DNA from: JBBRLA01 sp038231615
GTDB taxonomy: Bacteria > Myxococcota_A > Polyangia > Palsa-1104 > JAEUJZ01
DNA length: 13,402 bases
Assembly (NCBI GenBank): GCA_038231615.1
Contig: JBBRLA010000172.1
Location: forward strand, 1-13,402
Reading direction: 5' to 3'
Notes under the pieces: generated by a model
What the model was told of the DNA's origin: nothing
The model's input: the letters and a program-made list of their open reading frames with translations, nothing else
The model's database searches: none
Part shown: positions 1-9,419 of the stretch, piece by piece
How the letters are laid out: each line of letters starts with the position of its first letter
Position numbering within the stretch: the first letter of the stretch is position 1
Position numbers and translations under genes: made by a program

Positions 1-2
1 AG

Positions 3-722
3 AACATCGGCTACATGACCCAGCGCTTCTCCCTCTACGAGGACCTGACCGTCGAGGAGAACCTGTGGTTTTACGGCGGCATCTATGGTTTATCCCGCGC
101 CGAGCGCAAAATGAAGCGCGAACGGGCCATCCAGCGCGCGGGCCTGTCTGACTACCGCCGTCAGATCGCCGGCACCCTCTCGGGTGGCTGGAAGCAGCGG
201 GTGGCCCTGGCCTGCGCGACGCTGCACGATCCACCGCTGCTCTTTTTGGATGAGCCGACCGCCGGGGTGGACCCGGTGTCGCGGCGCGCCTTCTGGCTGA
301 TGATCCACCGTCTGGCCAGCGAGGGCACGACCGTGCTGGTCACGACCCATTATATGGACGAGGCGGAGCGCTGCCACCGCCTGGCCTTCATCTTTCGCGG
401 CGAGGTGCTGGCCTGCGGCACCCCGGCGGAAATTTTGGCGGGCAGCGGCCTGAACGTACTGGAGATCGACTGCCCCGGCACGTCCGCCGCCGCCGCCACC
501 GCCCTCGCGGCCAACCCAGCGGTAGACGAGGTCAGCCCCTTCGGCGACACGTTGCGAGTGGCCTTCCGCACGCCCGATCCCGGGCCGGTCGCCATCCAGG
601 CCCTGCACCAGGCCGCCATCGCCTTCTCCGGCATGCGCCCGGTGCGCACCTCCATCGAGGACGCCTTCGTGTCCCTGGTGCGCTCTGAGGAACGGCAGGC
701 CGGCAGCGGAGACGCCTCATGA
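3..722 (+). CDS. ABC-2 type transporter ATP-binding protein, 5' end outside the window
   Basis: This is the ATPase subunit of an ABC exporter; it hydrolyses ATP at the cytoplasmic face to drive the permease encoded next. The reading frame is open from base 3, before the first ATG at 15, and the Q-loop region (NIGYMTQRFSLYEDLTVEEN) sits at the window edge. The Walker A half is therefore missing only because the window is cut. Counting from the ATG at 15, the signature LSGGWKQR is at residues 55-62, Walker B with catalytic Glu (LLFLDEP) at 75-81, the D-loop after it, and the switch His in VTTHYMDEAE at about 112. The wording of these motifs resembles the YbhF/CcmA-like drug-export ATPases. The tail after residue 130 is the usual accessory domain of this group. 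The TGA overlaps the permease ATG (ATGA, 719-722), so the two are translationally coupled. The substrate cannot be read from the sequence. Confidence 0.93.
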   Translation, partial: NIGYMTQRFSLYEDLTVEENLWFYGGIYGLSRAERKMKRERAIQRAGLSDYRRQIAGTLSGGWKQRVALACATLHDPPLLFLDEPTAGVDPVSRRAFWLMIHRLASEGTTVLVTTHYMDEAERCHRLAFIFRGEVLACGTPAEILAGSGLNVLEIDCPGTSAAAATALAANPAVDEVSPFGDTLRVAFRTPDPGPVAIQALHQAAIAFSGMRPVRTSIEDAFVSLVRSEERQAGSGDAS

Positions 723-1846
723 GGTGGACGCGCCTCTTTGCCATCGCCTGGAAAGAACTGCTGCAACTGCGCCGCGACCGCCTGACCTTCGGAATGGTGG
801 TGGGCATCCCGGTGCTCCAGCTCTTGCTCTTCGGCTACGCCATCAACACCGATGTTCGCCACATCCCCACCGTGCTGGTCGATCACGATGGCACCGCCGC
901 CTCCCGCGACCTGTGGCGCACCATGCTGGTGGCCGGCACCTTCGATTCCGTCGGGGTGCTGTCTTCCGATCGCGAGGTGCCAGGGATCATCCGTTCGGGC
1001 CGGGCGCACGTGGCGCTGGTCATCGCCCCGGGCTACCAGGCCGACCTTTTGCGCCACCGCCCGGCACAGGTGCAGGTGATCGTGGATGGCTCCGACCCGC
1101 AGATCGTCGGCGCTGCCTTGAGCGCGGCCACCGGCCTCCTCTCCGCCCGCGCCCAGGCCATCACGACCCGGCTCCTGACCCCCTCGGCCCAGGCGCAGTC
1201 CGCGCCGATAGCGGTGGCGATCTCCACGTGGTACAATCCCGAATTGCGCACCGCGGTATTCATCGTCCCCGGCCTGATCGGCCTGATCCTGACCATGACC
1301 ATGGTGATGTTCACCTCGATGGCCCTGGCCCGCGAACGCGAGCGCGGCACCATGGAGCAGATCATCGTCTCGCCGGTGACCCGGCTGGAGCTGATCCTGG
1401 GCAAGATCACGCCCTACGTGGTAATCGGGTATGTCCAGATGACCCTGATCCTGCTCGTCGGCTGGTGGGTCTTCGGCGTGCCGGTGGTCGGCTCGGTGGC
1501 CCTGCTTTATGGCGTGGCCTTCCTGTTCATCAGCGCCAACCTGGCGGTGGGCATGACCATCTCGACCCTGGCGCAGACCCAGCAGCAGGCCATGCAGATG
1601 ACCTTCTTCGTGTTCCTGCCCAACGTGCTGCTCTCCGGCTTCATGTTCCCCTTCGAGGCCATGCCTCGCCTCGCGCAGGCGGTGGGGCAGTGCCTGCCCC
1701 TGTCCCACTTCCTGCGCCTGGTGCGGGGCATCGTGCTCCGCGGCGCGGGGCCCTCGGAGCTGGGGCCCGACCTGTGGGCGATGGGCCTGATCCTGCTCGT
1801 ACTGGTGACGCTGGCCACGGCGCGGTTCCGCAAGAAGCTGGCGTAG
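719..1846 (+). CDS. ABC-2 type transporter permease
   Basis: This is the membrane subunit partnering the ATPase just upstream. The layout is typical of YbhS/YbhR/YhhJ-like ABC-2 permeases, and 375 residues is the usual length. A first membrane segment lies at about residues 22-42, ending in LLLFGYAINTDVRHIP. A large extracytoplasmic domain runs from about 50 to 175. Five further hydrophobic segments lie between about 178 and 368. The cytoplasmic coupling stretch ARERERGTMEQIIVSP is at about 204-219, followed by LELILGKITPY, both family hallmarks. The ATG overlaps the ATPase stop, which fixes the start. Related loci often carry a second permease and a periplasmic HlyD-type adaptor. Neither follows here, since the next gene points the other way 18 bp later; an adaptor may lie upstream of the window. 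Export of drugs or other hydrophobic compounds is a family-level expectation only. Confidence 0.93.
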   Translation: MRWTRLFAIAWKELLQLRRDRLTFGMVVGIPVLQLLLFGYAINTDVRHIPTVLVDHDGTAASRDLWRTMLVAGTFDSVGVLSSDREVPGIIRSGRAHVALVIAPGYQADLLRHRPAQVQVIVDGSDPQIVGAALSAATGLLSARAQAITTRLLTPSAQAQSAPIAVAISTWYNPELRTAVFIVPGLIGLILTMTMVMFTSMALARERERGTMEQIIVSPVTRLELILGKITPYVVIGYVQMTLILLVGWWVFGVPVVGSVALLYGVAFLFISANLAVGMTISTLAQTQQQAMQMTFFVFLPNVLLSGFMFPFEAMPRLAQAVGQCLPLSHFLRLVRGIVLRGAGPSELGPDLWAMGLILLVLVTLATARFRKKLA

Positions 1847-1864
1847 CCTACCGAGTCGATCCGC

Positions 1865-2437
1865 CTACTTCCACAACGCCTGGTGGACCAGGAAGTGGCC
1901 GTCGTCCGCGCCGGCGTCTTTGTCCTTGCCGTCTTTCTTCAGGACGTCATCTTCCGTTTTCTTGGCCTTGGCTTCCTTGTCCTTGGCGTTCTTGGCCACC
2001 TTCATGCTCAAGGTGCATTCGCAGCGCACCGGGGTGCCGTCGCTCAGGAACATGGTATACTTCTGCGAGAGCTTCTCGACGATGCCCTGGAAACAGAAGC
2101 GACCCCAGACGAAAAGGGTGAGCGGGGGGCGCCTGACATCCTTGCTGACGATGTGGATCAGCTTCTCCATCTTCTGGGTGTACTTCTTGTAGACGGACAC
2201 CCTCTGTCCGTCCTCCGACTCCTCGTAGGTGTCGAAGATCAACGTCACGCTCATCGTCGCCGGAGAGGGGCTGGTGAAGACCTCGATGGGCTCGTCCTCC
2301 CCTGACTTCTCCGCGTTCCACGTGGCGGACTTCTCGACGGAAAATTCTTTCGGGTTGAAGCAGACGTTCATCTCGACGCCCACTTCCTTTGCTACGAGCT
2401 GCGCTTTCGCCATGGCCGTTTTTGCCGTCGTTATCAT
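1865..2437 (-). CDS. Orphan contractile-injection-system tube-type protein (CIS tube / Afp7-Pvc7 N-domain family)
   Basis: The 190-residue product matches the CIS tube protein domain found in Afp7/Pvc7-type components of extracellular contractile injection systems and related phage-tail machines. Family hallmarks visible in order are VCFNPKEFSVEKSATW (25-40), PATMSVTLIFDTYEE (59-73), PPLTLFVWGRFCFQGIVEKLSQKYTMF starting at 104, and DGTPVRCECTLSM (133-145). Known Afp7-like proteins usually continue into a LysM domain. Here the domain is followed by a short lysine/aspartate-rich tail (about 148-180) and DGHFLVHQALWK, so LysM is absent. The start at 2437 has GAAGGGG (2448-2454) with a 10-nt spacer; the internal Met at residue 9 has no such site. 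No sheath, spike, baseplate or AAA+ ClpV-like gene lies beside it, so this is an isolated member. It could be a relic, a trans-acting part of a distant cluster, or a repurposed protein. The family call is fairly firm; the role is not. Confidence 0.75.
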   Translation of the reverse strand: MITTAKTAMAKAQLVAKEVGVEMNVCFNPKEFSVEKSATWNAEKSGEDEPIEVFTSPSPATMSVTLIFDTYEESEDGQRVSVYKKYTQKMEKLIHIVSKDVRRPPLTLFVWGRFCFQGIVEKLSQKYTMFLSDGTPVRCECTLSMKVAKNAKDKEAKAKKTEDDVLKKDGKDKDAGADDGHFLVHQALWK

Positions 2438-2469
2438 CTTGTGCGTGCCCCTTCAACCCAGGTTCCATG

Positions 2470-2499
2470 TGTATATCAGATTTACACTTGAGTTGTCGG
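2470..2499 (-). promoter_or_regulatory. Possible sigma70-type promoter for the CIS tube gene
   Basis: Read on the minus strand, CCGACA (2494-2499) and TATACA (2470-2475) are separated by 18 bp and lie upstream of the start at 2437. Each box matches the consensus at only 4 of 6 positions. The location in an AT-richer stretch just before a gene with a good ribosome site makes it plausible, but it is a motif match only. Confidence 0.35.
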
Positions 2500-2532
2500 C
2501 TCTTGAATGCAGAACGTTGCATGATCCAATTC

Positions 2533-2558
2533 CGATTTTTTGCGCATTGCAAAAATCG
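2533..2558. repeat. AT-rich inverted repeat in the gap between two minus-strand genes
   Basis: CGATTTTTTGC and GCAAAAATCG form a 10-bp stem with one bulged T and a 5-nt loop (GCATT). It lies about 87 nt beyond the DUF1232-like gene's stop and about 95 nt before the CIS tube start. No T-run follows on either strand, so it is not a canonical terminator. It could act as an operator or mRNA-end structure. A related string (attgcgaaaaatgc) follows at 2567-2580. Confidence 0.4.
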
Positions 2559-2604
2559 TAATTCGTATTGCGAAAAATGCCCGAAAAGACGAGACGAGGG
2601 CGAA

Positions 2605-2713
2605 GGCGCCGCTTCAGTTCCTCGGAATACCGGCCCTGCAGGTCTCAGTCATCGGTCTGCAGCGAGGCCTGGGCCGGGCGCCGCTTCAGTTCCTCGGAAT
2701 ACCGGCGCTGTAG
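2605..2713 (-). repeat. 72-bp-period partial tandem duplication spanning the end of the DUF1232-like gene
   Basis: Bases 2605-2641 and 2677-2713 are 37-bp direct repeats with two mismatches, the first 29 bp of each being identical. The copies are offset by 72 bp, exactly 24 codons. The inner copy encodes LQRRYSEELKRR near the protein's C-terminus. The outer copy, beyond the stop at 2645-2647 and in the same frame, would read LQGRYSEELKRR. The stop thus separates two copies of the same 12-residue helix. Confidence 0.85.
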
Positions 2714-3253
2714 CAGTTCCACCAGCTGCTCCGGGCGGCGCAGCTTGTTGCGCAACTGCGTCTCGGACACGCCGTAGTTGGTCTGGAAGGCGCGGCCGTC
2801 CTCGTAAAGCGACTCCAGTGCCTCCTCGTCGTCCACGTACTCGGCGGGGCGCTTGCCCTTGAGCGAGAGGCGGGCGAAGCCTGCCAGGCGGTTGCCCAGC
2901 CAGGCCCAGACGTCCTCGCCCAGACATTGCCGGAAGACCGCCAGGTCGGCCTCCAGGGTGTCGTAGATCTCGGGGAAGCGCGCGGTGAATGCGGCAGCCG
3001 CCTCGCCGCCCTCCTTGGCGACCCGGGACAGGGCCACTCGCACCAGCACCACGTCCTCCAGATAGCGCTCGGGCGCGGTCCCGTCATGACGGCTGAGCAC
3101 GTGGATCAGCACGCCCCCGGCCAGCTCTCGCACGCCCTTTTCCAGGTCCAGGTCGGCGGTGGCCTCCTGCAGGAATTTGAGATCGAAGGGGAGCGAAACC
3201 AGAAAATCACACGTTTTGGCCAGAAACTTGCTCCCAGCCTCCTTTGCGTCCAT
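2645..3253 (-). CDS. DUF1232-like (YkvA-type) conserved protein
   Basis: This is a 202-residue soluble protein of unknown function. Residues 40-78 (GVRELAGGVLIHVLSRHDGT, then PERYLEDVVLVRVALSRV) resemble the DUF1232/YkvA core, in which a short hydrophobic helix is followed by a conserved acidic 'ylDDv.vvR.al' segment. The rest is helical and charged, with WAWLGNRLAGF (116-126), KGKRPAEYVDDEEALESLYEDG (132-153) and FQTNYGVSETQLRNKLRRPEQLVELLQRR (156-184). From memory, this wider arrangement is common in Myxococcota-type genomes. The start at 3253 is supported by GAGG (3259-3262) with a 5-nt spacer. The final codons are part of a 72-bp tandem duplication continuing past the stop. It is 96 nt downstream of metH on the same strand and may be read through from it, but no functional link is evident. 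The DUF assignment is from motif memory and moderately secure. Confidence 0.7.
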   Translation of the reverse strand: MDAKEAGSKFLAKTCDFLVSLPFDLKFLQEATADLDLEKGVRELAGGVLIHVLSRHDGTAPERYLEDVVLVRVALSRVAKEGGEAAAAFTARFPEIYDTLEADLAVFRQCLGEDVWAWLGNRLAGFARLSLKGKRPAEYVDDEEALESLYEDGRAFQTNYGVSETQLRNKLRRPEQLVELLQRRYSEELKRRPAQASLQTDD

Positions 3254-3305
3254 ATCATCCTCATACCTGAGAGAGGGCCTCTTTTCAAGGTGTGCACCGA
3301 AAGGA

Positions 3306-3349
3306 GCATCACCTGAGACCGCCAGAAGGCCAAAGAAATCCCCGGGACC

Positions 3350-3366
<17 letters not shown>
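3306..3366. repeat. Interrupted inverted repeat at the 3' end of metH, possible mRNA-end stem
   Basis: GCATCACCTGAG (3306-3317) is complementary to CTCAGG (3349-3354) plus GGTGATGC (3359-3366), the latter including metH's last codons. The stem has an unpaired CGGC insert on the right arm, and the loop contains CCCGGG. No T-tract follows on the minus strand, so it may stabilise the message or attenuate read-through rather than act as a classical terminator. Confidence 0.3.
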
Positions 3367-6955
<3,589 letters not shown>

Positions 6956-7095
6956 CTTCTGCAATATGGGCCGCACTCCGTCCAAACGACAAGCCGATTT
7001 TCGCCGGGGGGGAGACGCGGGCGGACGGCAGTGTGCACAATCGGCACGGATCGGTGATTTTCCGCACGCCGTGTGCCGCGTTATGACGACACGAC

Positions 7096-8439
7096 CTACG
7101 GAGGGGTCTTGGCGGAGGCCGGGGTGTCAGCCGAGAAGCCGGGCGGGCCCGCCGCCTCGCCCGGGGCCTGTGGTGAGCGCAGGAAGGGCAGGGCGCCCAA
7201 CAATGAGAGGCCCGGCAGGTGGGACAGCCGGCGCACCGCCTGCACCGCCCGCACCGCCAGGCGCTCCAGGTACAGGCGGGCGCGAGGGCGCTGGATTGCC
7301 GCCCACACCAGGGTGCGCTGGGTGTTGGACAGGCTGCGCTTGTAACGCGCGTCGCTGGCCATGAAGTCGTAAAGGTCGTGCCCGGCGGCCAGGCTGTGTT
7401 CCATGGCCAGAAGATGCAGGCACAGCCCCGGCTTCTCCCGCGGGTCGAGGGTCTTGTGCAACCCCGACTGGTAGTAATACACCGTGGATGCGTCCAGCAG
7501 GTTGTACGAGACCCCGAGGGTGCGCCCGGCTGGCCCGCGCAGGCGCAGGAGTTGGGCGCCCCGGGGAAAAGCCAGGGCCAGGACCTCCCGGTGAAAACGC
7601 AGGAAGCGGTCGCTGGCGAATACCCCGGACTCGCCCCGGGACACCCACGAGGACTGGTGCAGCTCGGCCAGCTCCGAGAGGAACGAGAGGGCCTCGGACA
7701 GGGTCTGCGCCTCTTCCAGGATCAAGCTCTCGCGGCCCTTGGTGCCGCCCAGGAGACGCAGGCTGCGGGTGATCTGCTGCCGGGTGTTCTTCGACAGGGC
7801 CAGCTCCGGGGACAGGCCGCGCAGACGCAGGCTGCCCAAATCCATGGCGTAGCACGGGCGGCGGCGGCGCTCTTCCAGCGACCACAGGGGGTGGTCCGAA
7901 AGGGCCAGCCAGGGCAGGTCCTCGGGCGCGAAGCCGGAAAGGACCACCTCGTCCCAGTCGCGCTCCTGTGCCAGGTGGCGCAGCAGCGCCGCAGCAAAGG
8001 CCGTCCGGTCCTCCGGGGGCGAGAGGAGCTGGTTGTACTCGACGCAGACCGAATCGGTTTCGTTCTCCCCGGCGGTGTTCAGGAAGAGCTGCTGCACCGG
8101 GAACACCCCGCGCCGCCGCGTGCGCCGCGAGCTGATCAGCGCCACGCCCACCGGGGCCTGATCGTCTGCTCCGGGCCCTCCCCGGCGGCCGAAAAGGAGC
8201 CGGGGGGACAGACCGGGGCCGTAGACATCCAGCCAGGGCCCGACCCAGGACCAGCGCACGAAGGGCGAGGCCCCCGGACAGCGCGCCTCGGTGGCGAGCC
8301 ACAGGGGCTGTACCTGGTCACGACGCCGCAGCGCATCGAGTTCGTCGATGCGGATGGGCGGACGCAGGTCCGCGGGCCCAGTGAATGTCTGAGGTGAGGA
8401 TTGACCCATGTAGTGGCCCCACGTCCCATTTGCTGACAT
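7096..8439 (-). CDS. BioF2-like GNAT-family acyltransferase (CelD/Acetyltransf_6 type)
   Basis: The protein is probably a cytoplasmic N-acyltransferase of the BioF2-like GNAT group (CelD, FemAB-like fold). Diagnostic segments, numbered from the ATG at 8439, are WSWVGPWLDVYG (about 63-74), LSKNTRQQITRSLRLLGG (215-232), LHQSSWVSRGESGVFAS (260-276), and the catalytic-core run LGVSYNLLDASTVYYYQSG (308-326), KPGLCLHLLAMEHSLAAGHDLYDF (336-359) and DARYKRSLS (363-371). The extended C-terminus is arginine-rich and ends in a Pro/Ala tail. Related proteins appear in exopolysaccharide, lipid or cell-wall loci, but nothing here fixes the substrate. The ATG at 8409 (MGQSSP) is an equally plausible start and a GTG at 8499 is possible; none has a strong ribosome site. 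The GTG would overlap the divergent gene's start. metH lies 140 bp downstream on the same strand, so co-transcription is possible. Confidence 0.85.
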   Translation of the reverse strand: MSANGTWGHYMGQSSPQTFTGPADLRPPIRIDELDALRRRDQVQPLWLATEARCPGASPFVRWSWVGPWLDVYGPGLSPRLLFGRRGGPGADDQAPVGVALISSRRTRRRGVFPVQQLFLNTAGENETDSVCVEYNQLLSPPEDRTAFAAALLRHLAQERDWDEVVLSGFAPEDLPWLALSDHPLWSLEERRRRPCYAMDLGSLRLRGLSPELALSKNTRQQITRSLRLLGGTKGRESLILEEAQTLSEALSFLSELAELHQSSWVSRGESGVFASDRFLRFHREVLALAFPRGAQLLRLRGPAGRTLGVSYNLLDASTVYYYQSGLHKTLDPREKPGLCLHLLAMEHSLAAGHDLYDFMASDARYKRSLSNTQRTLVWAAIQRPRARLYLERLAVRAVQAVRRLSHLPGLSLLGALPFLRSPQAPGEAAGPPGFSADTPASAKTPP

Positions 8440-8476
8440 GGCGGCTTTTTTACTGTTGTGGTACAACGCCGCCCTT

Positions 8477-9286
8477 ATGAAGACAACAGAAAAGACCACC
8501 CGACCCGATCATTTCTTGCGGCGTTACTCGACGGCAAGCCAATCGTCCCTGGCTTTGGGGCTGGCATCGTCCCTGGCTTTGGGCGGCGCGGGGAGCGGCT
8601 GTGCCGGCGCGCTCTCGGCGGTGCGAGGCAGCACGGGCTCGGTTACCACCCAGCAGCTGCTTGACCGCAACAAGGCCGTCGATGCCCTGGTGACCGACGC
8701 GCTGAAGCCATGCGCGACCCCGGGCAAGGGCAAGCCGGAGGACTCGGGGCTGGTGCTGGTCACCGCCAAGCCCGACGGCTCGCTGACGGTCAGTGGAATC
8801 CAGTGGCAGGGCAGCGACGAGATGAAGCAGTGCATCCTGGCCGAGACGCCCAAGTCGCACCTGCCCGCATGGAAAGGTCCTCAGGTAACGTGGATCTGGG
8901 CGCTGGGCACCAAGGACCACCCGCCACCGAAGCCCCTGGAAAGCCTGCCCAAGAGCTATCAAGAGAAGGTCACGGAATACACCCGGCAGGCGCAGGGCAA
9001 CGCCGGCCTGGGCAACGACGCCTCCAGCGGTCCCCTGGCTGCTTGCGCCCGGGACACGCTGCCGCCGGATTCCTACGCCCTGGTGGGCTTGAAGCTCTTC
9101 CTCTTTCCCGATGGCAAGGTCGCCGGGGTCACGGCCATCTCGGCAGAGGCCGACGGCAAGGACTCCGCCTTCCTGGACTGCGTCAGCGGCATCCCCAAGG
9201 ACTGGACCTTCGAGGCCTTCCAGGGCCCGGCCTTCACCACCCTCGACGTACCCCTGAAGCACGGAGTGAACCCGACGGAAAGGTAA
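8477..9286 (+). CDS. Putative secreted or lipoprotein with two cysteine-pair (AgmX/PglI C-terminal-like) modules
   Basis: The 269-residue product has a basic N-terminus, a hydrophobic stretch SLALGLASSLALGG (24-37), and GAGSGC ending at Cys42. That could be a weak lipobox (Gly at -3 is unusual) or an ordinary signal peptide. The mature part seems to hold two related modules. Module 1 runs from C79 through PDGSLTVSGIQW to C119 and LPAWKGPQVTWIW. Module 2 runs from C190 through FPDGKVAGVTAIS to C235 and IPKDWTFEAFQGP. The pattern 'C ... xDGxV ... C(v/i) ... i..w.f' resembles the AgmX/PglI C-terminal domain of Myxococcota, where the cysteines would be disulphide-bonded in the periplasm. The ATG at 8477 is preferred because the upstream in-frame ATG at 8438 adds a second hydrophobic patch and overlaps the divergent start. 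A tandem repeat lies in the signal region. Function is unknown. Confidence 0.7.
   Translation: MKTTEKTTRPDHFLRRYSTASQSSLALGLASSLALGGAGSGCAGALSAVRGSTGSVTTQQLLDRNKAVDALVTDALKPCATPGKGKPEDSGLVLVTAKPDGSLTVSGIQWQGSDEMKQCILAETPKSHLPAWKGPQVTWIWALGTKDHPPPKPLESLPKSYQEKVTEYTRQAQGNAGLGNDASSGPLAACARDTLPPDSYALVGLKLFLFPDGKVAGVTAISAEADGKDSAFLDCVSGIPKDWTFEAFQGPAFTTLDVPLKHGVNPTER
8543..8583 (+). repeat. 24-bp-period tandem repeat in the signal-peptide coding region
   Basis: The 17-bp string TCGTCCCTGGCTTTGGG occurs at 8543-8559 and again at 8567-8583, so the period is 24 bp (8 codons). It encodes SSLALG twice within the hydrophobic core. An in-frame gain or loss of one unit would change the hydrophobic stretch by eight residues without breaking the frame. 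Confidence 0.85.
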
Positions 9287-9289
9287 TTT

Positions 9290-9320
9290 TTGTGGCGCCC
9301 ATTGCCTCGGGCGATATACT
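9290..9320 (+). promoter_or_regulatory. Possible promoter upstream of the prepilin-like gene
   Basis: TATACT (9315-9320) matches the sigma70 -10 box at 5 of 6 positions. The best -35 is TTGTGG (9290-9295), with a long 19-bp spacer. It falls in the 133-bp gap before the gene starting at 9420, leaving about 95 nt of leader. This is a motif match only. Confidence 0.3.
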
Positions 9321-9419
9321 CTTTCGAGCGGCAGAGCGCGCCATGGTGCAGCTGGCACGCATCCTTCTTTTGCCTGGCCGGGTGGCGCAAATCCCCCCCG
9401 ACCGTCGTATCATGACAAC

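Noticed and set aside
724..2121. Long plus-strand frame overlapping the permease and running past its stop
   Set aside because: The translation is Pro/Arg/Gly-rich without domains, and the permease and CIS frames in the same place are clearly protein-like.
2613..2633. Relationship between the CTCGGAATACCGG repeats near 2.6 kb and the 42-bp family (CGGAATACGGGCC)
   Set aside because: Only about ten bases agree and flanking bases do not align; the 2.6-kb copies are explained by codons of the DUF1232-like gene.
2605..2713. CRISPR-like pair (29-bp identical repeats with a 43-bp spacer)
   Set aside because: There are only two copies, one is codon-aligned inside a gene, and the offset is exactly 24 codons; a coding-sequence tandem duplication explains it.
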